Positions 54,855 through 64,000 of a stretch of 64,000 nt of DNA are shown in pieces (position 1 is the stretch's first letter; the number at the start of each line of letters is the position of its first letter). The notes beneath the pieces were generated by a model. It was not told the DNA's origin and did not search any database. It was given only the letters and a program-made list of their open reading frames with translations. The position numbers and the translations under genes were made by a program. This DNA comes from Klebsiella terrigena (GTDB lineage Bacteria > Pseudomonadota > Gammaproteobacteria > Enterobacterales > Enterobacteriaceae): positions 102,010 to 166,009 of the forward strand of contig NZ_BJNO01000010.1 of assembly GCF_006539725.1 (NCBI RefSeq). Direction: 5' to 3'.

Positions 54855-54964
54855 CGGAACGTGGTAAAAATCCGGGGCATAGCAATACTTAGATTGTTGC
54901 GGCAGATGATTATTTCATTTCATCTCGGCGGCCTAAAAAAACAACCTAATGGAGAGTAGAGGCT

Positions 54965-55234
54965 ATGAAACTTATTACGGGTATTTTGACATCTCTGGTG
55001 ATTGGAAGTCTGTCATTTGGCGCGTTCGCAGCGAAAGAAATTCAGAAAGACGAGGTCGCGACGATGAATCTGACCAAAGTCGGCAGCATCACCACCTCTA
55101 AAACGACCTCGCCGATGGATGCCAAGCGCGATCTGTCGAAAAAGGCGGATGAGCTCGGCGGTAAATACTTCGTGGTGATTGCCGGTAACAAAAACGAAAA
55201 AACGGTTCACGCTAACGCAGACGTCTACAAATAA
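54965..55234 (+). CDS. Small periplasmic DUF1471 protein (YdgH/BhsA/McbA family)
   Basis: An 89-aa protein with signal peptide MKLITGILTSLVIGSLSFGAFA followed by one DUF1471 domain: KVGSITTSKTTSPMDAKRDLSKKADELGGKYFVV is the family core (given in part, residues about 38-71). Mature size is about 67 aa. Relatives such as BhsA and McbA respond to stress and affect biofilm or surface traits; which of these applies is unknown. RBS GGAGAG precedes ATG 54965. In E. coli K-12 this place is held by yhgA, so the gene is an accessory feature. Confidence 0.85.
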   Translation: MKLITGILTSLVIGSLSFGAFAAKEIQKDEVATMNLTKVGSITTSKTTSPMDAKRDLSKKADELGGKYFVVIAGNKNEKTVHANADVYK

Positions 55235-55257
55235 CCTGCGTCGACAAGTCATTCGCT

Positions 55258-55279
55258 AAGCGGGTCTCTCGACCCGCTT
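55258..55279. terminator. Hairpin between the DUF1471 gene and feoC
   Basis: Perfect 9-bp stem AAGCGGGTC / GACCCGCTT with loop TCTC, 24 bp after the DUF1471 gene stop. No T tract follows. Confidence 0.55.
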
Positions 55280-55282
55280 CTC

Positions 55283-55330
55283 AACCCATAAACCCATAAA
55301 CCCATAAACCCATAAACCCATAAACCCATC
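55283..55330. repeat. 8-bp tandem repeat, six copies
   Basis: AACCCATA occurs five times exactly and a sixth time as AACCCATC. The last copy overlaps the feoC stop codon (TGA on the minus strand, 55331-55329). Short exact tandem repeats of this kind change copy number by slippage. Confidence 0.95.
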
Positions 55331-55565
55331 AACGCAGCGACCACCACTCCGATAAGCAGGCCTTTCCTTCCGGGCAGCTTTTGCAGCTGCCGGAGAGGCA
55401 GCCCTCAGGGTCCTGGGCTACCCGCTGAACCTTACCCATGGCTTCGAGCCGGCTCAGCATCGCGTCAATCAGCGGCTGCGGCGCGTGCAGGCGGGCGCTG
55501 AGCTGCGCGGCCTCCATCCGCCCCTGCAGTGCCAGCATATCGCGTACTTCAATCAACGACGCCAT
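55329..55565 (-). CDS. feoC: Ferrous iron transport protein FeoC
   Basis: Small winged-helix protein of the FeoABC system. From ATG 55565, the last of overlapping GTG-ATG-ATG candidates behind AAGGAG, it is 78 aa, the E. coli length. Four cysteines in [17 protein letters not shown] (Cys56, 61, 64, 70) can bind an Fe-S cluster or zinc. In Klebsiella and Salmonella relatives it affects FeoB stability or activity. The stop lies in an 8-bp tandem repeat. Confidence 0.95.
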   Translation of the reverse strand: MASLIEVRDMLALQGRMEAAQLSARLHAPQPLIDAMLSRLEAMGKVQRVAQDPEGCLSGSCKSCPEGKACLSEWWSLR

Positions 55566-55574
55566 CATCACTCC

Positions 55575-57893
55575 TTAGTGGCAATCGCCGGCCGGGCTCT
55601 GGCAGCACGACGACGGCGTTTTACGCGTCGCCAGCAGCGAGATGTCGACCCGACTGCGCGCGCGACGGAGCAGGCCAAAGAGCACGACGTTGAACAGCAC
55701 GACGGCAAGGATGCACACCAGGCTGTAGCGCGGGTGCTGGCTAAAGCTCACGGTTTGATAGTAGAGCGTGGAGAGCGAGTATGCGATATTCAGCCCCCAC
55801 AGGATGGAGAACGACATCCAGCCGCGGCTCGATTCGCGGGCGACGGCGCCCATCACCGAAATACACGGAATATAGAGCAGGACGAAAATCAGATAGCTGT
55901 ACGCCGCGGCGGCATTGCCGAATTTGCTGCTCATCACGCCCATGGCGCCGGTTGCCATTTCGCCATCGCCCTTGCTGGCCTCAATCGGGTTCGCCAGCAC
56001 GCTGAGGCTGAAGGTGTCTTTCAGGCTCTGCCAGGTTTCATCCGCGGCCGCCAGCAGCTCATCGCCGAGGCTAAAGGTCTGCGGATTAAACGCTTCGTTT
56101 TGAATGTTTTCCGCGGTATAGAGCGTATTTAGCGTGCCGACCACCACCTCTTTGGCCATCGCACCGGTGAACAGCCCGACGGTTGCCTGCCAGTTGTCTT
56201 CATGAACGCCAATCGGCTTAAACAGCGGGGTGATGACCCGGCTGACCGACGCCAGCGCCGAGTCGTTAATGTTATCCACCAGCTTGCCGTTGAGCGAGAA
56301 GCTGTTCAGCGCGCTGAGGAAGATGCTGACGATCACGATGACTTTACCCGCCCGCAGCACGAAGCCTTTCAGGCGCTGCCAGGTCTGGATGACCAGGCTT
56401 TTGATATGCGGCACGTGATATACCGGCAGCTCCATCACAAACGGCGAGGCTTCGCCGCGCATAATGGTGTGCTTGAGCATCAGGCCGGTGAGGATTGCCA
56501 TCACGATGCCGAGCAGGTACAGCGAGAAGACCGCCAGCGCACCGTTTTGCCCGAAGAAGGCCGCGGCGAACACGGCAAAGATAGCCAGCCGCGCGCCGCA
56601 GGACATAAACGGCGCCATCATGATAGTCATCAGGCGCTCGCGCGGCGCATCCAGCGTACGCGCGCCCATCACCGACGGCACGTTGCAGCCGAAGCCGACA
56701 ATCAGCGGCACGAAGGATTTCCCCGGCAGGCCCAGCGCCTGCATCAGGCGGTCCATCACGAACGCCGCGCGCGCCATATAGCCGGAGTCTTCGAGGAAGG
56801 AGAGGAACAGGTACATCATGCCGATCTGCGGCACCAGCGGCAGCACGGTGTTAATACCGCCGCCGATCCCCTGGGCGAGGAACACGGTCAGCCACTCCGG
56901 GAGATGCAGGGTATAGCCCAGCCACTGAATGCCGTGGATAAAGATGGCCACCGATCCGGCGTCGAATATTGGCTGCAGCGCGCCGCCGATGTTGATGGCC
57001 AGTAAAAACATCAGATACATGACGAACAGAAAAATGGGCAAGCCAAGTACCCGGTTGAGGATAATTTTATCCATCGCGGCGGTGAAGCGGCTCGGCTCGG
57101 CGGTCAGCGTGTTGCTGACGGCATCGCAGATGGCGGCAATGCTCTGATAGCGGGCATCGGCAATATGCAGCGCCGGATCGTCAATCTCTTTGCTCAGGTT
57201 CGCCAGGGCGGCATCGAGCCTATCGGCGGCGTTGCCGGCATAGGCGCGGCTGTAGATATCGCCTTCCAGCATCTGCAGGCCGAGCCAGCAGCGCTGGCGC
57301 CGCGGAATCTCACTGGACATGGCCTGCGCCAGTTTTTCCGCCTCGCGCAGCAGCGGCTGCGGATAGTGCACCAGCTCAATCGCCCTGTTTTCCTGATGAC
57401 GATCGATAGCCATCTTCAGGGCTTCGATACCGCGGCCGCGGGTTGACACCAGCGGGATAACCGGGCAGCCAAGGCGCGCTGAGAGGGCGTCAACGTCGAT
57501 GCGGATTTTCTGCTTCTCGGCGATATCCAGCATGTTCAGGGCAACGACGCAGGGGATCCCCAGCTCCAGCAGCTGGAGCGTCAGGTAGAGGTTGCGCTCA
57601 AGGTTTGACGCATCCACGACGTTAATCAGCAGGTCGGCGTCGCCGCTGAGAATATAGTGACAGGCAATCTGCTCATCCAGCGAGGTTTGCGAGGAGATGG
57701 TGGTCAGCGAATAGGTACCGGGCAGATCAACCAGCGTGACCTGATTATCCGTGGTGGTAAAGGCTCCCTCTTTACGCTCAACGGTAACGCCGGCCCAGTT
57801 CCCCACGCGCTGGCGGGCGCCGGTGAGCTGATTAAATAACGTGGTCTTGCCGGAGTTAGGATTACCAATTAAACCAATGGTTAATTTTTTCAT
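55575..57893 (-). CDS. feoB: Ferrous iron transporter FeoB
   Basis: A 772-aa inner-membrane Fe(II) transporter. The N-terminal G domain has G1 GNPNSGKTT at 10-18, G3 DLPG at 56-59 and G4 NMLD at 120-123, followed by a GDI helical region and a multi-helix membrane part with GFGCNVPSVMGARTL. The C terminus is Cys-containing (SSCCQSPAGDCH). It lies 28 bp after feoA; feoC begins 9 bp after its stop. Confidence 0.98.
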   Translation of the reverse strand: MKKLTIGLIGNPNSGKTTLFNQLTGARQRVGNWAGVTVERKEGAFTTTDNQVTLVDLPGTYSLTTISSQTSLDEQIACHYILSGDADLLINVVDASNLERNLYLTLQLLELGIPCVVALNMLDIAEKQKIRIDVDALSARLGCPVIPLVSTRGRGIEALKMAIDRHQENRAIELVHYPQPLLREAEKLAQAMSSEIPRRQRCWLGLQMLEGDIYSRAYAGNAADRLDAALANLSKEIDDPALHIADARYQSIAAICDAVSNTLTAEPSRFTAAMDKIILNRVLGLPIFLFVMYLMFLLAINIGGALQPIFDAGSVAIFIHGIQWLGYTLHLPEWLTVFLAQGIGGGINTVLPLVPQIGMMYLFLSFLEDSGYMARAAFVMDRLMQALGLPGKSFVPLIVGFGCNVPSVMGARTLDAPRERLMTIMMAPFMSCGARLAIFAVFAAAFFGQNGALAVFSLYLLGIVMAILTGLMLKHTIMRGEASPFVMELPVYHVPHIKSLVIQTWQRLKGFVLRAGKVIVIVSIFLSALNSFSLNGKLVDNINDSALASVSRVITPLFKPIGVHEDNWQATVGLFTGAMAKEVVVGTLNTLYTAENIQNEAFNPQTFSLGDELLAAADETWQSLKDTFSLSVLANPIEASKGDGEMATGAMGVMSSKFGNAAAAYSYLIFVLLYIPCISVMGAVARESSRGWMSFSILWGLNIAYSLSTLYYQTVSFSQHPRYSLVCILAVVLFNVVLFGLLRRARSRVDISLLATRKTPSSCCQSPAGDCH

Positions 57894-57921
57894 ATTTCAG
57901 ACTCTTATTGCCGGGCCGGCG

Positions 57922-58224
<303 letters not shown>

Positions 58225-58248
58225 CTACGAAGAAGAATAGAAACTGCA

Positions 58249-58267
58249 AATAATGATAATGAGAATA
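58249..58267 (-). promoter_or_regulatory. Fur box upstream of feoA
   Basis: AATAATGATAATGAGAATA is three successive GATAAT-like hexamers (5, 6 and 5 of 6), about 100 bp before feoA. It implies repression by iron-loaded Fur. Confidence 0.8.
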
Positions 58268-58329
58268 GTTTTTATCATCAATACATAACGGGCGCAATAA
58301 TGGACTTTTGGCGGAAATTTGCTGTTTTT

Positions 58330-58343
58330 TTGATATGACTCAA
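58330..58343 (-). promoter_or_regulatory. FNR site upstream of feoA
   Basis: TTGAT-ATGA-CTCAA matches 9 of 10 core bases of the FNR site TTGAT-N4-ATCAA. It fits anaerobic induction of feo as in E. coli. The surrounding 58270-58500 is AT-rich and has no gene. Confidence 0.7.
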
Positions 58344-58524
58344 GGTCTGTGCGGTAGCAATAAATAAGTTAAATATTACTTTTTTCAATTAATGTTTAAT
58401 TAAGGTTTCATTGGTTAACGAAATGAAACTTTAATAAATAGAATTTCCGTCTGCGCTTATTAACAGCTTACTGGAATTTATCGAGCGCCGTTTGCGCAAT
58501 ATTGCTGCTTTGTCGGCGGGAGAT

Positions 58525-58545
58525 TGCCCCCCGAAGCGGGGGGCA
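58525..58545. terminator. Hairpin after yhgF
   Basis: Perfect stem TGCCCCCC / GGGGGGCA with loop GAAGC, 9 bp beyond the yhgF stop. No T tract on the minus side. Confidence 0.55.
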
Positions 58546-58553
58546 AAGAGGAG

Positions 58554-60884
58554 CTAGCGTTTTTTACCCATTGCCGCTGCCAGCGCGTCCATCATCGCGC
58601 TATTGCCGTTCGACTGGGCTTCACGGCCGCGCGGCTTCGCCGCTTTTGCCGGCGGACGATTGCCCTGCGGACGCTCGCCGCCGCCGCTGCGGCGCGAGTT
58701 GCTCTCGCCCGGCTGCTCATCCAGGCGCATCGTCAGGGCGATACGCTTACGCTGCAGGTCAACTTCCATCACCTTAACCTGGACGATATCGCCCGCTTTG
58801 ACCACGCTATGCGGGTCTTCCACGAACTTGTTCGATAGCGATGAGATGTGTACCAGGCCATCCTGGTGAACGCCGATATCGACAAACGCGCCAAAGTTGG
58901 TGACGTTGGTGACGGCCCCTTCCAGCACCATGCCCGGCAGCAGATCGTTCATGGTTTCTACGCCATCAGCGAACTTCGCGGTTTTGAATTCAGGACGCGG
59001 ATCGCGGCCCGGCTTTTCCAGCTCTTTGATGATGTCGGTCACCGTCGGCACGCCGAATTTCTCATCGGTGAACTCGCTGGCCTTGAGGTTGCGCAGCTCG
59101 CTGCTGTTACCCATCAGCTCTTGTAGCGCCTGCTGAGTGGCGGCCAGAATCCGCTCAACGATCGGATAGGCTTCCGGGTGAACGGTGGAGGCATCCAGCG
59201 GGTTATCGCCGTGGTTGATGCGCAGGAACCCCGCACACTGCTCAAAGGCTTTTGGACCGAGGCGGCTCACCTTCAGCAGCTGCTGGCGGTTCTGGAACTG
59301 ACCGTTTTCATCGCGCCAGGCGACGATGTTCTGCGCCATCATGCGGGTCAGCCCGGCGACGCGGGTGAGCAGCGGCACGGAGGCGGTATTCAGGTCCACG
59401 CCGACGGCGTTTACGCAGTCCTCAACCACCGCATCCAGCTTGCGCGCCAGCTGGGACTGGCTGACATCGTGCTGATACTGGCCGACGCCGATAGACTTTG
59501 GATCGATCTTCACCAGCTCGGCCAGCGGATCCTGCAGGCGGCGGGCGATAGAGACGGCGCCGCGCAGGGAAACGTCAAGGTCCGGGAACTCCAGCGCCGC
59601 CAGCTCGGAAGCCGAATAAACCGACGCTCCCGCTTCGCTGACGATCACCTTTTGCGCGGTGACCTTCGGGAACTGCTGCTGCACGTCGAGGAAGAAGCGT
59701 TCGGTTTCGCGCGATGCGGTGCCGTTACCGATAGCGACCAGCTCAACGTTGTGCTTTTGACACAGCCCGGCGACCGCCACCGCGGCTTTAGCCGCCTGGC
59801 CGGTATGCGGATAGATGGTGTCGGTGGCGACCAGCTTGCCGGTCCCGTCAACGACCGCCACCTTCACGCCGGTACGCAGGCCCGGATCGAGGCCCATCGT
59901 CGCGCGCAGACCCGCAGGCGCCGCCATCAGCAGGTCGTGCAGGTTGCGGGCAAAGACGTTAATGGCTTCATCTTCCGCACGTTCGCGCACGGTGCCCATC
60001 AGCTCGGTTTCGAGATGCATCAGGACCTTGATGCGCCAGGTCCAGCTCACCACCCCTTTACGCCAGCTATCCGCCGGCGCGCCGTTCAGGCGCAGGCCGA
60101 GATGGCTGATAATAATCTGCTCGCAGTGGCTCTCTTTCGGCGTCTCGTCGAACTGCGGGTCGGGATTCAGAGCCAGCTGCAGAATGCCTTCGTTGCGGCC
60201 GCGGAACATTGCCAGCGCACGGTGAGAAGGCACGGTTGAAATCGGTTCATGATGATCGAAGTAGTCGCGGAACTTCGCGCCTTCTTCTTCTTTCCCACTG
60301 ACCACCGTCGCGACCAGATGCGCGTTCTTCCACAGATAATCGCGCACTTTTGCCAGCAGTCCGGCATCTTCAGCGAAGCGCTCCATCAGGATATAGCGCG
60401 CGCCGTCGAGGGCGGCCTTGGTATCCGCTACGCCGCCGTCGGCATTGATAAATTTGGCGGCTTCGGCTTCCGGATCGTGGGACGGGTCGTTCCACAGCAG
60501 ATCCGCCAGCGGCTCGAGCCCGGCTTCGATAGCGATTTGCCCGCGGGTGCGGCGCTTTGGCTTATACGGCAGGTAGAGATCTTCGAGCTCGGTTTTGCTC
60601 AGGGTGGTGGTGATGGCTTTTTCCAGCGCATCGGTCAGTTTACCCTGCTCGCCGATCGATTTGAGGATCGACTGGCGGCGGTCTTCCAGTTCGCGCAGAT
60701 AGCCGAGGCGGGTTTCCAGATTACGCAGCTGCGTGTCATCCAGACCGCCGGTGACTTCTTTACGATAACGTGCAATAAACGGCACGGTGTTCCCTTCATC
60801 AAGCAGGCGAACGGCAGCTTCTACCTGTTCAGTCCTGGCCTGAAGTTCACCCGCAATAATGCGGCAGAGCGAATCATTCATCAT
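58554..60884 (-). CDS. yhgF: Tex-family RNA-binding protein YhgF
   Basis: A 776-aa relative of Tex/Spt6 (E. coli YhgF 773 aa). In order: N-terminal helical Tex domain, YqgF/RNase H-like domain from about residue 328 ([16 protein letters not shown]), helix-hairpin-helix part near 490-560 ([16 protein letters not shown]), and an S1 RNA-binding domain near 645-720 ([19 protein letters not shown]). The tail is Arg/Gly/Pro-rich. Tex proteins affect transcription and transcript quality; the precise role is not settled. It is transcribed leftward, downstream of greB and upstream of feo. Confidence 0.96.
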   Translation of the reverse strand: MMNDSLCRIIAGELQARTEQVEAAVRLLDEGNTVPFIARYRKEVTGGLDDTQLRNLETRLGYLRELEDRRQSILKSIGEQGKLTDALEKAITTTLSKTELEDLYLPYKPKRRTRGQIAIEAGLEPLADLLWNDPSHDPEAEAAKFINADGGVADTKAALDGARYILMERFAEDAGLLAKVRDYLWKNAHLVATVVSGKEEEGAKFRDYFDHHEPISTVPSHRALAMFRGRNEGILQLALNPDPQFDETPKESHCEQIIISHLGLRLNGAPADSWRKGVVSWTWRIKVLMHLETELMGTVRERAEDEAINVFARNLHDLLMAAPAGLRATMGLDPGLRTGVKVAVVDGTGKLVATDTIYPHTGQAAKAAVAVAGLCQKHNVELVAIGNGTASRETERFFLDVQQQFPKVTAQKVIVSEAGASVYSASELAALEFPDLDVSLRGAVSIARRLQDPLAELVKIDPKSIGVGQYQHDVSQSQLARKLDAVVEDCVNAVGVDLNTASVPLLTRVAGLTRMMAQNIVAWRDENGQFQNRQQLLKVSRLGPKAFEQCAGFLRINHGDNPLDASTVHPEAYPIVERILAATQQALQELMGNSSELRNLKASEFTDEKFGVPTVTDIIKELEKPGRDPRPEFKTAKFADGVETMNDLLPGMVLEGAVTNVTNFGAFVDIGVHQDGLVHISSLSNKFVEDPHSVVKAGDIVQVKVMEVDLQRKRIALTMRLDEQPGESNSRRSGGGERPQGNRPPAKAAKPRGREAQSNGNSAMMDALAAAMGKKR

Positions 60885-61035
60885 GGCTTGGCTTCATCTA
60901 CTGGATCAAAAAATCAGGGGATAGTTATACGGACTGGCACCGCAAAATGCCAGTCGCGGCGGAGGTCTCTCGGAATCTTCCGGGCATAGATCCGCGAGCA
61001 AAGCGGCAAATAAAATCGCCTGATGGTGCAGGGCT

Positions 61036-61509
61036 CTATTTGACGTATTCAATGTCGTTAACGTACCAGCTGGCTTCGCCGGCGGGCGTATGGACGATAG
61101 CCAGGTCGCCGACCTCTTTTTTCAGCAGGGCGCGGGCCATGGGCGAGTCGATCGAGATATAGTCTTTGCGGCCGAAGATTTCATCGTAGCCGACGATGCG
61201 AAAGCGCTTGCTGTCGCCGCTGTCGTTTTCAATCTCGACCCACGCGCCGAAGAACACCTTGCCCTCCTGCTGCGGGGAGTAATCAACGATCTTCAGATGC
61301 TCAAGACATTTGCTCAAATAGCGTACCCGGCGGTCAATTTCGCGCAGGCGTTTTTTATTATACTGATAGTCGGCGTTTTCACTGCGGTCGCCGAGGCTCG
61401 CCGCCCAGGTGACTTTTTTAGTGACTTCAGGACGCTCTTCGCGCCACAGGTAGTCCATCTCTTTTTTAAGTTTTTCATACCCTTCACGGGTGATCAGCGG
61501 CGTTTTCAT
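61036..61509 (-). CDS. greB: Transcript cleavage factor GreB
   Basis: Enters the RNA polymerase secondary channel and stimulates cleavage of backtracked RNA. It is 157 aa from ATG 61509 (MKTPLITREGYEKL), against 158 in E. coli. The N-terminal coiled coil holds the acidic tip LGDRSENADYQYNKKR near residues 38-53, with the catalytic Asp and Glu. The FKBP-like C-terminal domain follows. A longer frame to 61566 lacks family support. It is divergent from ompR. Confidence 0.97.
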   Translation of the reverse strand: MKTPLITREGYEKLKKEMDYLWREERPEVTKKVTWAASLGDRSENADYQYNKKRLREIDRRVRYLSKCLEHLKIVDYSPQQEGKVFFGAWVEIENDSGDSKRFRIVGYDEIFGRKDYISIDSPMARALLKKEVGDLAIVHTPAGEASWYVNDIEYVK

Positions 61510-61756
61510 TAATCGTTCTACCTTCTGACTGTCTGGTATTGCGCAGGGTTCTGTGCGGCTGCGCACAATTCGTAGCGCGTAATAATACCGACAGGATAAA
61601 TAATGTGTCTTATGATTAAATGTATACTTAAGCTGCTGTTAAATATGCTTTGTAACAATTTAGCCTGGAATATATACCAGATTTAGCTGGTGGCCGGCAC
61701 GGGCTTTTTTGAGAATACGCACTGACAATTGCAGTGAACCTTTGGGAGTATAAACA

Positions 61757-63834
<2,078 letters not shown>

Positions 63835-64000
63835 CCAGCCTGCTGCATACCCCATGTTTGTATGGTCGTTGCTGAAAAAGCTCTCAGCAATGATATCGCG
63901 ACTTAATTGCCACGGGCTGGCTGCGTGGGGGTTAAGGCGCATCAAGGAAACTGGCGGGAACGCAGGCGAGCATCCAGGACTGGCCGCCAGGACGGCGGCC
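63835..64000. other. Unassigned sequence after envZ at the window edge
   Basis: The 166 bp hold two perfect 7-bp hairpins: TTGCTGA / TCAGCAA (63869-63875, 63884-63890) and GGCCGCC / GGCGGCC with loop AGGAC (63982-63988, 63994-64000). In E. coli pck lies here, convergent with envZ, but I do not recognise the end of PckA on the minus strand. A plus-strand frame is open from ATG 63854 to the edge but has no family likeness. Confidence 0.4.

Noticed and set aside
59178..60239. 353-codon plus-strand frame opposite yhgF
   Set aside because: Antisense shadow; yhgF matches its family from end to end.

Overview
This window is a chromosomal segment from a GC-rich enterobacterium. Most proteins read as close relatives of Escherichia coli K-12 proteins, usually at the same length, and gene order follows the E. 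coli rsmD-to-envZ region. Departures from K-12 (an extra class III aminotransferase after rpoH, a small DUF1471 gene in place of yhgA, no yhgN before asd, different intergenic repeats) suggest a Klebsiella/Raoultella/Enterobacter-type genome; genus is an inference. No prophage, plasmid, IS transposase, tRNA, rRNA or CRISPR array was seen.

Layout: rsmD (cut by the left edge) diverges from ftsY-ftsE-ftsX and rpoH (1-5.3 kb: membrane protein targeting, division ABC complex, heat-shock sigma). An aminotransferase, livJ, panM and livKHMGF follow (5.4-14.2 kb: branched-chain amino acid uptake). The ugpBAECQ operon (14.4-19.7 kb) imports and processes glycerophosphodiesters. Then come yhhA, ggt, an acetyltransferase (yhhY), the Fur-controlled small RNA ryhB, yhhX, yhhW and the gluconate genes gntR-gntK-gntU (19.7-27.9 kb). 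asd leads into the glycogen operon glgBXCAP (28.4-39.2 kb). glpD is divergent from glpEGR (39.3-43.1 kb). malT is divergent from malPQ (43.1-50.9 kb). gntT, nfuA and gntX run leftward, then bioH and a DUF1471 gene run rightward (51-55.2 kb). feoABC, yhgF and greB run leftward, and ompR-envZ run rightward to the end (55.3-63.8 kb).

The segment is dominated by carbon and phosphate metabolism. glgBXCAP and malPQ build and break alpha-glucans; glp and ugp supply and use glycerol 3-phosphate; gntK/gntU/gntT share the GntR regulator, whose operator-like sites appear upstream of both gntK and gntT. Readable control sites include sigmaE and sigma54-type promoters at rpoH, a Pho-box array at ugpB, GlpR operators and a CRP site between glpD and glpE, MalT boxes at malP, a CRP site at malT, and Fur/FNR sites at feo and ryhB.

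The least explained parts are intergenic: a 268-bp multi-stem element with 22-bp perfect terminal inverted repeats between ugpE and ugpC; a second long hairpin region between ugpB and ugpA; an ERIC element followed by six degenerate repeats of about 45 bp between livJ and panM; an 8-bp x 6 tandem repeat at the feoC stop codon; and an unassigned structured sequence at the right edge.
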